Assembly (NCBI GenBank): GCA_017163975.1
Contig: JAFFSR010000249.1
Span: forward strand, 1,118,501 to 1,182,500
From: Anastatus disparis
Taxonomy: Eukaryota > Arthropoda > Insecta > Hymenoptera > Eupelmidae
Direction of reading: 5' to 3'
Length of the DNA: 64,000 bases
Shown: positions 1 to 10,553 of the stretch, in pieces
Numbering within the stretch: the stretch's first letter is position 1
How the letters are laid out: every line of letters begins with the position of its first letter
Translations under genes and position numbers: made by a program
The notes under the pieces: generated by a model
What the model saw: only the letters and a program-made list of their open reading frames with translations
Told to the model about the DNA's origin: nothing
Database searches by the model: none

Positions 1-445
1 GACTCTATCATTTTCGTTTCCTGCCCAATCGGCATCCACGTATCCAAATAAACCCATATTGGTTTTGCGATATAATAAACAGTTACTTTTGGTGCCGCTT
101 AAATAACGCAGGACTCGTTTTGCTGCTTTCCAGTGACAAACGTAAGGATCCATATTATAACTACTTAAAACGTTTATCGCGTATGAAATATCCGGTCTAC
201 TACCCGTTGATATGTAGATTAGCGATCCGATTAATTTTCGATATAGTTTTTGATTTGCTTGTAGTGAGCCCTCATCTTTGGCAAGCATAGGCCTTGACTC
301 CATTCGTGTTTTGACTGGGTTAGCACCCTGCATTTCGAATCTAATTAACAAATCATTAATAAATTTTTCTTGTTTCAATGTGATTTCTTTAGTTTCAGTG
401 TTTTGATTGATTTCAATACCTAAACAATACTTAATACGAAGTCTT
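1..445 (-). pseudogene. Copia RT thumb and start of RNase H, cut by the window edge
   Basis: Translating the minus strand in the shifted frame gives KYCLGIEIN, YRKLIGSLIYISTGSRPDISY, HWKAAKRVLRYLSGT and then GYVDADWAG at the window edge. These are the canonical copia blocks joining RT to RNase H. The DADWAG motif carries the first RNase H aspartate. The rest of RNase H and the 3' LTR lie outside. No further stop appears within these 445 bases. Confidence 0.88.
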
Positions 446-1670
446 TTATGACTAGTTTTGACATTAATTGGTTTATAAATTTATTGTACAAACTCTTGTT
501 GTTTGTGGCTGACATGATGTCATCTACATAAATCACAACAATTATTATGTCACTTTCTTTAATTTTTATGAACATGCAAGGTTCCACATCTGATTGCTTG
601 AATCCAAATTCTTTTAAAATATTAATCAATAATGAATGCCATTGTCTACCAGCTTGTTTTAAACCATATATAGCTTTTTTCATTTTGTATACGTAATCTT
701 CATAACCTTTAACTATAAAGCATTGAGGTTGTTTCATATAAATTTCTTCGTCTAAATCAGCGTTTACATAAGCCATGTTTACATCAGCATGATGAACATC
801 TAATTTTAATTCAGCTGATATTGCTAGTTGTAACTTTAGTGTTTGTAGCCTCGCTACGGGAGCGAATGTTTCATTATAATCTACACCAGGTATTTGACAA
901 CAGCCTTGTGCAACTAAACGTGCCTTTCTTTGCTTTATTGTGCCGTCAGAGTTATATTTTATCCTCAAAACCCAACGACATCCAATAGCATCTTTATCAG
1001 GTGGTTTTGGTACTAATTCCATTATTTTTGGCTTGTTAAGTCGATCAAATTCGATTTTTAAAGAATTTTTCCATTCATCTTTGTATGGTCCATTGAGTGC
1101 TTCTTGCAAAGTAGGTATCGCTGAATCATATATTGCTGTTTGCGCAAAATCAATTTTTGTTGGTACTAAGTTGTATTCCTTTTTCGGTCTACCAACCTTT
1201 CCTGTTTTGATCGACTTTGGTCTGCCAGGACCCCGTTGTAATGTAGATAGAGGCGTATCAACTAGATTTTCTTCTTTGCTTTTATGTTCAATATTTTCTA
1301 ATTTTGCATTATCCTTTAAATTAGATTCTTGTATTTCTTCTGTATCTTTTTGATTAGATTCTTCTGAGTCCTTTATCATATTGAATTCAACAGTGTTACT
1401 CGACGGTATATTATTGTGAAATTCGTCTAAGAATTTTACATCTCTGCTTTTTATTATTTTATTTGATTCATCGTTGAATAATCTGTAGGCCTTTGATTTA
1501 TTATCATAACCTAACATAATACATTCAATTGATTTTGGATCAAACTTTCCTTCTGTTGGAGTTTTATTAAGTGCAAATGCTTTACACCCAAATACGCGCA
1601 AATGGCTTATATTTGGTTTTATACCAAAAAGTTTTTCATATGGAGTAGAATAGTTAAGAAAACTTGTTGG
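445..1670 (-). pseudogene. Copia reverse transcriptase region (broken)
   Basis: The region starts with the integrase C-terminal segment (HLRVFGCKAFALNKTP) and a low-complexity Glu/Lys/Asn linker. The copia RT then follows: GCRWVLRIKYNSDGTIKQRKARLVAQG, FAPVARLQTLKLQLAISAE, the first catalytic Asp in HHADVNMAYVNADLDEEIYMKQP, IYGLKQAGRQWH, and the active site YVDD. Positions are close to those of the family. The frame breaks near 445: text after VIKDF is shifted by one base, and the conserved KYCLGIEI path continues in another frame. Confidence 0.93.
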
Positions 1671-2480
1671 TCATCGGTTTCTCAAATAAGCAGCAGTGTT
1701 TATTGCTTCACCCCAGAAATATTTTGGAAGGTTTGCATGCAGTAATAGGCATCTTGCCATCTCCACTAGTGTACGATTCATACGCTCAGCGGTACCATTT
1801 TGCTGCGGCGTGTAAGCTACAGTATGTTGTCGTTGTATGCCTTCTTTTTCTAAAATTTCAGTAAACTGCTTTCCTACATACTCTAAACCACCATCAGTGC
1901 GTAAGATTTTTATTTTACGATTATGCATATTTTCTACTTTTGCTTTATATTTGAGGAATGCAGATTTTACCTCATCTTTACTTTTTAGAAAGAATACTTT
2001 TGTGTAACGGCTTTTGTCATCTATAAACGTGGCGAAATAGACAGCTCCTCCAAGAGACTTTTGTCGCATAGGTCCACATACATCCGAATAGATTAAATCT
2101 AAAACATTTTCACTTTTATGCGTAGAACTTGTGGAGAACGGTGTTACAGTTTGCTTTCCAATTATGCAGGTTTTACAGCCTGAAATCACATTGTCGAATT
2201 TATTCGGTGGTCCGTAGACTAGCTTGTGTGAAGACAGTTTTTGCAGGTCTGACATATGTAAATGGCCGTAAGGATAATGCCATTGTTGTAAATGATTATT
2301 TTGCTTTACCGACAGAGCTTCAATTTCTCTTGGTTTTACAAAAAATAAATCGCCATGACGTTGCCCTTTTAAAATTAATTTATTGTTATTATTATAAACG
2401 CAGGCCTTTCTTTTATCAAAAAGTACTTTGTGTCCTTTATCTATCATTTTTGAAACTGATAGTAAATTTGTTTTTAAATT
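1671..2480 (-). pseudogene. Copia integrase region (broken)
   Basis: After the frameshift near 2480 the frame reads through a GAG-pre-integrase segment with an HHCC-type zinc motif (H and H around LQQWHYPYGHLH, then CKTCIIGKQ). The rve catalytic core follows: LDLIYSDVCGPM supplies the first Asp, ILRTDGGLEYVG the second, and TPQQNGTAERMNRTL the Glu. The order D-D-E and the phrase QQNGTAER are diagnostic of retroviral-type integrases. The frame ends at a TGA (1671-1673), after which the same frame continues with the conserved run towards HLRVFGCKAF. The lesion is therefore a single nonsense change. Confidence 0.92.
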
Positions 2481-3574
2481 TGGAACACATAGGTGTCTTT
2501 TAAACAGACTATTTTATCTTTTTCTTTTAAAGAGATATTTAATTTTATAGTACCTTTACCTATCACAGGCGTGCTTTTATCTGTAGCTAGCCTTACACTG
2601 TGTCCATCAGTGGAGTTTATATCGTCGAAGTTTTCCTCTTGACTACACATATGCGACGTTGTACCACTATCGATACACCATTCTTTGCTTCTGTTTTCGC
2701 TAACCGTGAGTGCTGTGCTTGATGATGACGGTTCGTGATGGTCTTTATAGTCACTTTCTTGCAGTATAGCAAGCAGCACTGCGTCTTCTGCTTGTGATGT
2801 TGATTGTCGTGTTTCATTTTTGAACCAGCATTTTGCAGCTTTATGACCATGTCTATTACAAAAATTACATTTATAATTAGCTTTATTTTTATTATTTTTG
2901 CTTACATTTTTGTTGTAAAAATTGAAGCCTGATGCTTTTTGTTGATTATGCGTGTAATTTTTATTTGATGTATAAAATGCTTTATTTGCATCCGATTGTT
3001 CGTTATTTATACTTTTACGCGAAATTTCTTCATCAACCAGTTTTACTGCTAGAGCTCCTGGTTTTGGTAGGTCGTCACGTGACTCGATGGCACACCGAAA
3101 ATTATCATAAGAGTCTGGAAGACTGTATAACATTAAAATAGTAACCATATCTTCTGGAACTGTCAACTCTAAATCCTTGAGTTTATTTACGGTGTCCATG
3201 AAGTTATTTAGATGTTGCGACATACCTTCGTTTTCTTGTAATTTAGTGAATAACAGCTGCTACAATAGAGTTGCTTTTCAAGCGGGCCCTTTTGATTGAT
3301 ATACATTATTAAGTTTATCCCATAATTCGTCAGACGTAGTAGTTCCCTTGACATGGCGTAATTCAGATGGGCTCATTGCTAAAATTATGTCTGATCTAGC
3401 CTTGGAATCTCCTTTGTCCCAAGCAGGTTGCGTTGTGTCTGTCGTTGGTCTAACCGATGATTTGTTAGCATATGCCCAGCCATCACTTTTTATGAGAATG
3501 GCTTGCATTTGTAGCTTCCATGTGTCATAATTGTCTTTTGTCAAATTTTCTATGTGTACACTTAAATTTGACAT
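2474..3574 (-). pseudogene. Copia gag and protease region (broken)
   Basis: The likely gag start is the methionine at 3574 (MSNLSVHIENL, followed by DNYDTWKLQMQAIL), matching the N-terminus typical of copia Gag (LxxxNYxxWKxxMxxxL). Further on are a CCHC zinc knuckle (CNFCNRHGHKAAKC) for nucleic-acid binding and the protease motif CIDSGTTSHM, with the catalytic DSG. Gag is broken by a TGA at 3278-3280 and a TAG shortly after, both in frame. At the 3' end the frame shifts near 2480, so the text leaves the conserved path towards the integrase after CLKDTYV. The polyprotein cannot be made in one piece. Confidence 0.88.
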
Positions 3575-3780
3575 CATAAAATTTATTCCAATTTTTATTT
3601 CTTTTTCTTGTATATATGCTACAGCTGTTGCTTGCGAATATAAAAGCTTTAACGACACTACTGTTGTCTTACACGTGCTTGAAAAAAAAATTTTAGGTTA
3701 GGTTTATACTAACATATTTTTTTTATGTTATTCACTAGAACTTTTTAAATTGAATCGATACTACAGCATCACAGCTTTTA

Positions 3781-3794
3781 TCTGGGCCATAACC
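3781..3794 (-). other. Primer-binding site matching the anticodon region of initiator tRNA-Met
   Basis: The plus strand reads TCTGGGCCATAACC, close to the anticodon-arm region of initiator tRNA-Met (CTGGGCCCATAACC) with one C missing. The minus-strand transcript is therefore complementary to it. Drosophila copia is known to prime from an initiator tRNA-Met half rather than a tRNA 3' end. The position directly next to the LTR end supports the assignment. Confidence 0.65.
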
Positions 3795-4005
3795 TGTTAA
3801 TATTTAATTATTATTATATTAGATGCTGAGTATGAAATAAAACACAAACGGATAAAGTTTTTAAGTATATTTATTCTACATGATGAAACAGAGAGAAATT
3901 AGCATAGACTATAGTTTTATATACATACACACTCATGTGCGTTTTAGGTTTTACATTAACTATAGCGCGGTAAATTTAAATAAGATTTTATAGTTTATTT
4001 TAACA
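3795..4005 (-). repeat. 5' LTR of the copia element
   Basis: The LTR begins and ends with TGTTAA/TTAACA, the usual TG...CA form, and its inner end directly abuts the primer-binding site. On the minus strand a TATATAAAAC TATA-like box lies at 3914-3923 and an AATAAA-like signal at 3870-3875. At 211 bp it is short, as copia LTRs often are. The partner LTR is outside the window, so the boundary rests on the terminal inverted hexamer and the adjacent primer site. Confidence 0.7.
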
Positions 4006-4030
4006 AATAATTATATTAAATAATAATCAA

Positions 4031-4261
4031 ATGAAAAAAATACCAAGATATGAAGAAATAGAATTGAAGGAAGTGAAAATAGAAAAGCCAGTCATATCAG
4101 AACCCATGGTTTTACAATCTCCTTTGCCTCGACCAACGCCTCCACCTTTACCAAATAAATCACCCTATATAACACTACCTTCCACAAGTACATCTACTCC
4201 TTCTAAACCAACATCTCAAGAACAAAAAGAGATTCGATTATTCAGTATAAGTCGTAATTAG
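4031..4261 (+). CDS. Short proline-rich open frame, possible exon remnant
   Basis: A 76-codon frame lies 25 bases beyond the copia LTR. It is rich in Lys/Glu at the start and then Pro/Ser/Thr (LPRPTPPPLPNKSP, followed by a Ser/Thr run), with no stop. Local base composition is less AT-rich than its surroundings. I recognise no domain, no clear upstream splice acceptor and no neighbour to connect it to. It could be a disordered exon fragment of a host gene or chance. The copia insertion would lie immediately beside it. Confidence 0.2.
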   Translation: MKKIPRYEEIELKEVKIEKPVISEPMVLQSPLPRPTPPPLPNKSPYITLPSTSTSTPSKPTSQEQKEIRLFSISRN

Positions 4262-5935
4262 TTTTTTTTTTTTTTAAATATATATAGTAATAAATTTCAT
4301 AATTTAAAAAATATAAAATCAGCCCATAAATGTCGTTCTATTAAATAAGCATTATCATATATATAATCAAATACATATAAATATAGCTGATGATAATTAT
4401 TTGTTAGTTATGGAAACAATTATAAAACTTTTAATTGTGATTTGAAATAAATCACATATACATAATATTCAAATATAACAAAAATTATACATATTTTATT
4501 GTTTTGTGTTACATAAAAGAATGAATGACACTATGCGCGTGTGTCATTCACCTAAGCGTGTGAATATCAAATGAAATCGTAAGCATATTTGATCTAACAA
4601 TAAAAAAAACCACACATGATGGATGTACGATACACATCTATAGTTAAGCGATTATAAATTTTATTTCATTTATTTTTCTGTGTGTCATTGATTTATATAC
4701 TTTAGTAAGCACATATTTCATTTAGATTTTTAAATATTATCCATCAAAATCTTAACCTTCTATGAATACATATAAGAAAGATTAGGTGGAAACTAAGATA
4801 ATAAAAATTTTTTTTTTGTTAATTATTCTTCAAGTTGCATTATTTAGCATATTATTGTTTAAGAAGTAATCTAACAAAAAGATGTAGAGTAAAGTTATAA
4901 TTTTATAAGAGATGACTCTTTTATGAAACTAGAATTTAAAAATTTGATACTTTAAGTTTATTAAGCAGTTAATTTTGCGTTCATTGTAAAACAATCCTTT
5001 TGTTTTATTTGCTGAATCGGTTCCGATTCAACCTTGTGCGGGAAGAGGTGAATGACACTAATCGTATGTCATTCATATATATTCAAGCATTATAAAAACA
5101 TAGCATATTTCAGAATCATATTTTTAAAATTAAATAGAAAACAAAAGGATTGTTATAATTAAAATTATACAAATAATCTAAGTAAATTTTATAATTCATG
5201 AAATAACTTAGCATTATTTTTACTCATTTAAGAAAACAATTAATAAATTATGAATCTAAAAATATCTAATACACTTATTATTTTTTTTGCAATATAAAAA
5301 TTTTATGATTCATCAAATTTGAAATGATTGATAACTAAGAAATTTGAATTTAACATTAATACTATAATTTATAAAACTTATGAATTCTGTATATTATTAC
5401 TAAATAGTGAAAAGTAAAGAAATGTAAAAAAAAAAAAAAAAAACTAACAAAAAATTTATATCTATATATATGTAATGATTTATGTAACGAGTCAAAAGAA
5501 AAATCTAAATCGCACACCTACATGTCATTCACTTATATTTTATAAGACATATCGAATATTGTCATTTTCTTTTGCTGAATTGCATTAGCAATATGTTTAT
5601 ATAATAAAATCATACACTTTTATTTAGTCCTGGTGAAAGCTAGGACTTAACATAAGTATAATTAATGAAAAATCATTCGCCATTCTCACACTAAGATTCT
5701 CAATCTGACGCTTTTTGCAAGAAATTTCATGAAAAAGACGTATATTAGAGTGCTGACGTTATAAAATTTAAACTTCAACATGAGAAATCTCTCTCTCCAA
5801 GACGTATGTAGGAGTGCAGATTATGTATGTATATGTATATGTATATATATATATGCAAATCATATGCAAATGATATGCAAATAATGGACAAATAAACGAT
5901 GCATTAGAATTAGTTATTATATTTTTAATATCATA
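4262..5935. other. AT-rich non-coding stretch with small hairpins
   Basis: I see no gene. Two short hairpins share the stem GAATGACA...TGTCATTC: one near 4523-4550 with a CG-rich loop, one near 5050-5075. A single TGTCATTC half is near 5523. An (A)18 run is at 5427-5444 and a TATG-rich microsatellite at about 5826-5860. ATGCAAAT octamers begin at about 5854. Confidence 0.5.
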
Positions 5936-6169
5936 CACTGTTAAAAAAAATATTAAATTTAATATAAAATATGAAATCAGCTTCCGATCCGTGTTATTAA
6001 TTTTAAAAATTAATTCTTAAAATTACGATAAAATTATTAATTTTTATACAATTTTCTGGTAAAATTAAGGTAAAATTATTAATTTTAAGAATTAATTTTT
6101 AAAATTAATAACACGGACCGGAAGCTGGTTTCATATTTTACATTAAATTTAATATTTTTTTTAACAGTG
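5936..6169. mobile_element. 234-bp palindromic MITE with TA target duplication (Tc1/mariner type)
   Basis: The ends are CACTGTTAAAA and TTTTAACAGTG, and the inverted arms run about 100 bp, including CAGCTTCCGATCCGTGTTATTAA and its mirror. The element is flanked on both sides by TA (5934-5935 and 6170-6171). There is no coding capacity. TA flanks with CACTG ends suggest mobilisation by a Tc1/mariner transposase, an inference from target choice only. Confidence 0.75.
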
Positions 6170-6171
6170 TA

Positions 6172-6591
6172 TATATTTATTTCCATTACATTAACAACAT
6201 ATCGAATCGATAAATACAGAAAATTAGTGATACAAAAATGATAAAGAGTATCAGGACCCCGAAACAAAAGGAAGTATAGCTATTCTACCTCTTTCGATTA
6301 GGTGTTTTTGACATTCATTGTTAATACACCCGAGTCGCGTATATAACTGCTGTATATATATACATATGCAAATGATATGTATATATTTATCAAAATTGAA
6401 TATATTATATTGAAAGATATTTATTATTTAAAAATTACAATTCATAAATTAACAATCATTACGCAATAAATATCGATGATTTATGATAAATAAGAAAAAA
6501 AGTATTAAGCTATTATAAAAAAGAAAGAGGTATACCATCCGTTATTTTGACAGTGGATGTGTATGTAATAAAATGATTCACAATTCATATA
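6172..6591. other. AT-rich non-coding stretch with a diverged repeat unit
   Basis: No gene is seen. The phrase ATGATAAAGAGTATCAGG (near 6238) is a relative of the units near 8249 and 8484, and an ATGCAAAT octamer sits near 6365. The stretch looks like a diverged copy of the repeat unit described at 8248-8573. Confidence 0.4.
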
Positions 6592-6980
6592 TTAAGAAGG
6601 GGCCGAACTATCTGTCTTTGTCTAATAGCGTTTTTCATTATTTATGTAAACACTATCCGGTATAACAAGAAAAAAATAGCAGCCCCCGCTAGATATTAGT
6701 ATGATTAGTAAATTTTGTAATAACAACCAAATTTTTTACCGCATAGTTTTTGACTAATTAGAGACCTACTAGCAATCTAGAATATAACCTATCTTTTTTT
6801 GGTAGGTCTCTAATTATTCAAAAACTACGCAGTGAAAAAATTTGGTTGTTATTACAAAATTTACTAATCATACTAATATCTAGCGGGGGCTGCTATTTTT
6901 TTCTTGTTATACCGGATAGTCTTTACATAAATGATGAAAAACGCTATTAGACAAAGACATATAGTTCGGCCCCTTCTTAA
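6592..6980. mobile_element. TTAA-flanked palindromic MITE, copy 1
   Basis: The termini are TTAAGAAGGGGCCGAACTAT and its complement. The arms are nearly perfect over about 180 bp and share CCCCCGCTAGATATTAGTAT. TTAA at both ends marks the target duplication. It is almost identical to the element at 52225-52612, with an older relative at 31503-31788. There is no coding potential. TTAA targets are typical of piggyBac and a few other superfamilies, so the family is not certain. Confidence 0.85.
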
Positions 6981-7862
6981 GGGTATTACCTAATATCGAT
7001 ATTTATTAATAGTTTAATTACGTATGCAAATTAGGTGCATATGCAAATTAACTGTATGTATAAATTATGTAAAGTACAAAGATTTTAGAAGTATAATAGC
7101 CATTACTACGACAATAAGGAATGGATGTTCTTAAGAGATGCACTCAAGTCATTGGTTATAATAGGATCAACCCAAGTTTGATAAGCGCGACACGAGATAC
7201 GAATAAGATTGCATAACACACGCCTTAAAGAAAAAAGTCCAACCTTCTCATAAGCGAAATTATAACAACCTGAGTTTTAATTATGCTAACTTAAAATTTT
7301 ATATAGAATTTTTAATAAATTGTCAATAATTATTGAAAGATTATTAAGAATGTTGAATGTCGTACTCACAACTCATCGGTTCCTACAAAACTGATTTATT
7401 TCTTGCTACGTTGGAGGTACAAATATCAAATTATTTTTACAGGTTTCGACAAGTTAAATATTATATTTTTACGCGCATGCTACCCCTTGAATTTATGATT
7501 TAATGTCGTTCAAATTTATGACGCAAAATGAAATCAGAGAAAACATTTAATACCATAATTAATTGAAAAGTTTTCATTCTATCACTAACTCGGGCATACA
7601 GTGCTAATTTACCTAAATAGCCCTAATGTAGTGTGAGGAAAAATTTAATAAAAGAAGGCCCAAGGTCGCTGATTTTGTAAAATTACAAAATCTATATCTG
7701 CGGTTTATAGGAATAACCGCACAAGTCTTTGGAATAAACTTAATTTGCATATTCACTTGAAAATAATAATGATCAAAATTTAACACATTACACGTAATAA
7801 AACTATTACATTTAATCGAATTTAATTTTTAAAAATCTAATAACCATCAGTTATTAACGATA
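6981..7862. other. AT-rich non-coding stretch
   Basis: No gene or convincing frame. It holds ATGCAAATTA octamers at about 7024 and 7041 and a diverged copy of the repeat whose better copy is at about 8350-8480 (aligned from about 7735). The repeat is interrupted by the MITE at 7863. Confidence 0.4.
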
Positions 7863-8247
7863 TTAAGAGCAGGTCGTATATCTTTATCCTTTTTTAACCA
7901 AAAAATTCTTTTTTCTGCAAAACCTAATAATTATAGCAAAAAATAAGAAGAAAGCCCCATCTTGTATAATAAAAAGCAATATTTTTTTTTATGAGGAAAA
8001 ATTATTTTTATCGCTTCGTTTTTAAGAAAACTTTGAAAAACTGAATTGTCCACACCAACCTCTATTTTTTAAGTTCTTCCAGGTTTTTTTTCAAAACGAA
8101 TCAATGAAAATAATTTTTGAAATGAAAATATTGCTATTCATGATACAAGATGGGGCTATCTCTTTATTTAGTGCAACAATTATTAGTTTCCGCAAAAAAA
8201 TTAATTCTTTGATTAGAAAAGAACAGAGATATACGACCTGCTCTTAG
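7863..8247. mobile_element. TTAA-type MITE, copy 2 (TTAAGAGCAGG ends)
   Basis: The ends are TTAAGAGCAGGTCGTATAT and its complement with TTAG at the right, and the arms are about 180 bp. The paralogous repeat near 8476 reads ATGATGTTAAAATGATAAAA with no insertion. It serves as an empty site and shows that the target was a single TTAA. Confidence 0.8.
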
Positions 8248-8569
8248 AATGATAAAAAGTATCAGGAGAGTAGAAAGCGAAAAAAAGTATAACATCAACT
8301 TAACATTAGATAGATAGTAAAGTTCCTACTTGTATGTATATATATATATATAAACCTAATTTGCATATTTATATGCAAATAATAACAATCAAGATTTGAA
8401 ACATTACATGTAACAAACTTGTTGCATTTAAAATAAATTTAGAATTCAAAAAGTAATAATCATCGGGAATAAATGATGTTAAAATGATAAAAAGTATCAG
8501 GAGAGCAGAAGACGAGAGAAAGTATAACTTAAACTCAACATTCACATTAGATAGACAGTAGAGTTCTAC

Positions 8570-8573
<4 letters not shown>
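8248..8573. repeat. Diverged tandem repeats of about 235 bp
   Basis: ATGATAAAAAGTATCAGGAG occurs at 8249 and again at 8484, with matching flanks (TTAGATAGA, TAGAGTTC/TAAAGTTC and a TA run). A third relative is near 6238. Each unit includes TTTGCATAT/ATATGCAAAT elements. No coding sequence. Confidence 0.6.

Positions 8574-8610
<37 letters not shown>
8574..8610. repeat. (TA)n microsatellite
   Basis: An uninterrupted TA run that appears to be the insertion target of the LTR-like block starting at 8611. Confidence 0.8.
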
Positions 8611-8613
<3 letters not shown>

Positions 8614-8749
8614 CGACGAGTATACATACCCGCGCATTTCAAATCCCCCGCCTAACGGCCAAGCTACTATAGAACAGTAGTTCTGAGCTCAACCGCTAGG
8701 TGGCAACCTCGAACGTCGTTGCACGCAACGAGAAAAATGAGGCCGGAGT

Positions 8750-8927
8750 CAGTGATGGATTTCGAAGATGCTTATATGATATCCAACAGCCAACTTCAGA
8801 GTATATACTACAGAATAATATATTCTGCTTATACTCTAATTCTACGGTATACTCTGAAGTTGGCTAAAGGATATCCTAATATATAGATATACATAAATGT
8901 TAAAAGCATTCTCGAAATCCATCACTG
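8750..8927. mobile_element. 178-bp hAT-type MITE with 8-bp target duplication
   Basis: The ends are CAGTGATGGATTTCGA and its complement, matching the CAGTGNTGG style of hAT termini. The direct repeat GCCGGAGT flanks it exactly (8742-8749 and 8928-8935). Inner dyads pair CAACTTCAGAGTATA with TATACTCTGAAGTTGG. No coding capacity. Confidence 0.88.
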
Positions 8928-9523
8928 GCCGGAGTGTATGAGAGGCCGAGAAGCTAACCAGAGCAGAGCAGTGTAGACTACGGTCTCCCCTCTCTCTTTA
9001 CCTAAATGAGCACACAAGGCTCAGAGAGAGTGAGACAGGTAGTAGCTGGCTGCCTTGGCTTGTGGAGCACCACAGCTTAGGCAGAGCTTCTCTCTCTTGC
9101 ACATGAGGGTAGACCAAGTCCGCACACAGGTCTATACTACAGTGCATATGCTGGTGGTATTAGAGTTACGTCAAGTGAGCACACAGGCGTAAATCTATGC
9201 TACCTAGAGCACACTCGCAACCTTTTGGCGTCGCCGCAATGCCGACTTTGCGCCGCTGAATTTAAGGGTGACGTCCACCCAAAATATCATATTCTATTTC
9301 ACATTTTCGCCACTAGCTTAATTAAGGGTATCATCCGCCCATAGCTGTCGCGTCCGTGTTGACGTAAACATTAGAATAAATTAACGGGGGTCGTCCACCC
9401 ATTACATTTTGTTATGTTAATCAAAGGACTTCGTCTTTACATCACTTGAGGGCTTCGCACGCCTATAGAGAATAGTAATTTAGATAATCAAGGAAGCCGG
9501 CTACCCATTATTACCATAGCATT

Positions 9524-10553
9524 AATTGAAGCGTCTTACAACATATGTGGCTAAGTCACAACTAACGCATTTTAAGAAAAATGCAAAAAACCTCTATCTT
9601 TTGAATGATTATAGATCGCTTGTTAACAAATATACTATTGAATTCGCTGATAAAATATAAGATTTTTGCACATGTTTCGAAAAATCTAAATTGATTTTTA
9701 GAGCGAAAAATAATATTTTAATATGGACTTAGCTAACTTTGATGTGACTTGGCTAGTTTTGAAAAAAAAAATTGAAGGACTTGACTAATTTTTATGCGAA
9801 ATCGGGACTTAGTTATTTTTTATTCAAAAATGTTATCCGGACTTAGCAATTTTAGATTTGCAGTTTATAGATTTGTCAAATAATATAACATAATGTCGAA
9901 GCGGCTCACAACAAAAATGGCTGAGTCCATTTTTTCCGAAAATTGAGTATTAAGTCATTTATGTTTTTTATCCTATTTTCTCGTATTTTAAATCATAAGA
10001 TTAAAAAAAAGTCTATATTTTTCCATTTGATTTTAATCAATCGTACATTAGAGCAGGTGAAAAGTTAACGAACGACTGAGGGCTTTATATTTTAATGAAT
10101 TTGCAAGGTATTTACATGATAAAACTTAAGCCTTTATTCTTGGAAGTTCGCTGAACATTATCAACAAACAGACGTACACTCATAAATACGCGTTTATTAT
10201 TTATTTTGATAATTTGCATAGAATATTATTATTGCATATGCTTACGAGTGTGTGTTTGTGAGCGTATTATGTGTATGTGTAAGTATATGCGTGTGTATAT
10301 TCATAAAAATACACATATACTTTATTCTTAAAATTAAAATTGGACTTGACCATTTTTGATAAGCAAGTTCAATGGACTTAGCGCTTTTTTGATTTGCAGC
10401 AGTCTTATGATACAAAAAAAAATTTTTTAATTAAATTTTTTTAAATTTTATCATTAATTATAGTAGGAAATAGGCTAAAAAATATGAATTAATTGATAAC
10501 TCAATTTTTGAAAAAAATGGACTTAGCCATTTTTGTGGTGAGACGCTTCAATT
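9524..10553. mobile_element. 1.03-kb non-autonomous element with GAAGCGTC ends
   Basis: The terminal inverted repeat AATTGAAGCGTC continues with an imperfect GGCTAAGTC dyad on each side. The flanks ATAGCATT and ATAGCGAT match at six of eight positions, which fits a decayed 8-bp duplication. The motif GGACTTAGC(C)ATTTTT and variants recur about eight times (9724, 9777, 9807, 9839, 10350, 10376, 10519 and inverted at 9920), like dispersed transposase-binding sites. No frame of note. Confidence 0.6.

Larger units (their letters stand above)
1..4005 (-). mobile_element. Ty1/copia LTR retrotransposon, decayed, cut by the window edge
   Basis: Reading on the minus strand from the 5' LTR at 3795-4005, the element carries a primer-binding site, gag, a zinc knuckle, a copia-type protease, integrase, reverse transcriptase and the start of RNase H. 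This is the Ty1/copia order, with integrase before RT. The 3' end and 3' LTR lie beyond position 1. Coding capacity is lost through at least three in-frame nonsense codons (1671-1673, 3278-3280 and a TAG about 15 nt downstream of the latter) and two frameshifts (near 445 and near 2480). Domain order and motifs are read directly. The age is inferred only from the number of lesions. Confidence 0.95.

Noticed and set aside
940..1353. 137-codon plus-strand frame over the copia RT
   Set aside because: It is antisense to clear RT motifs and has no recognisable product.
6085..6267. 60-codon minus frame
   Set aside because: It lies largely within the 234-bp mariner-type MITE and reflects its AT-rich arm.
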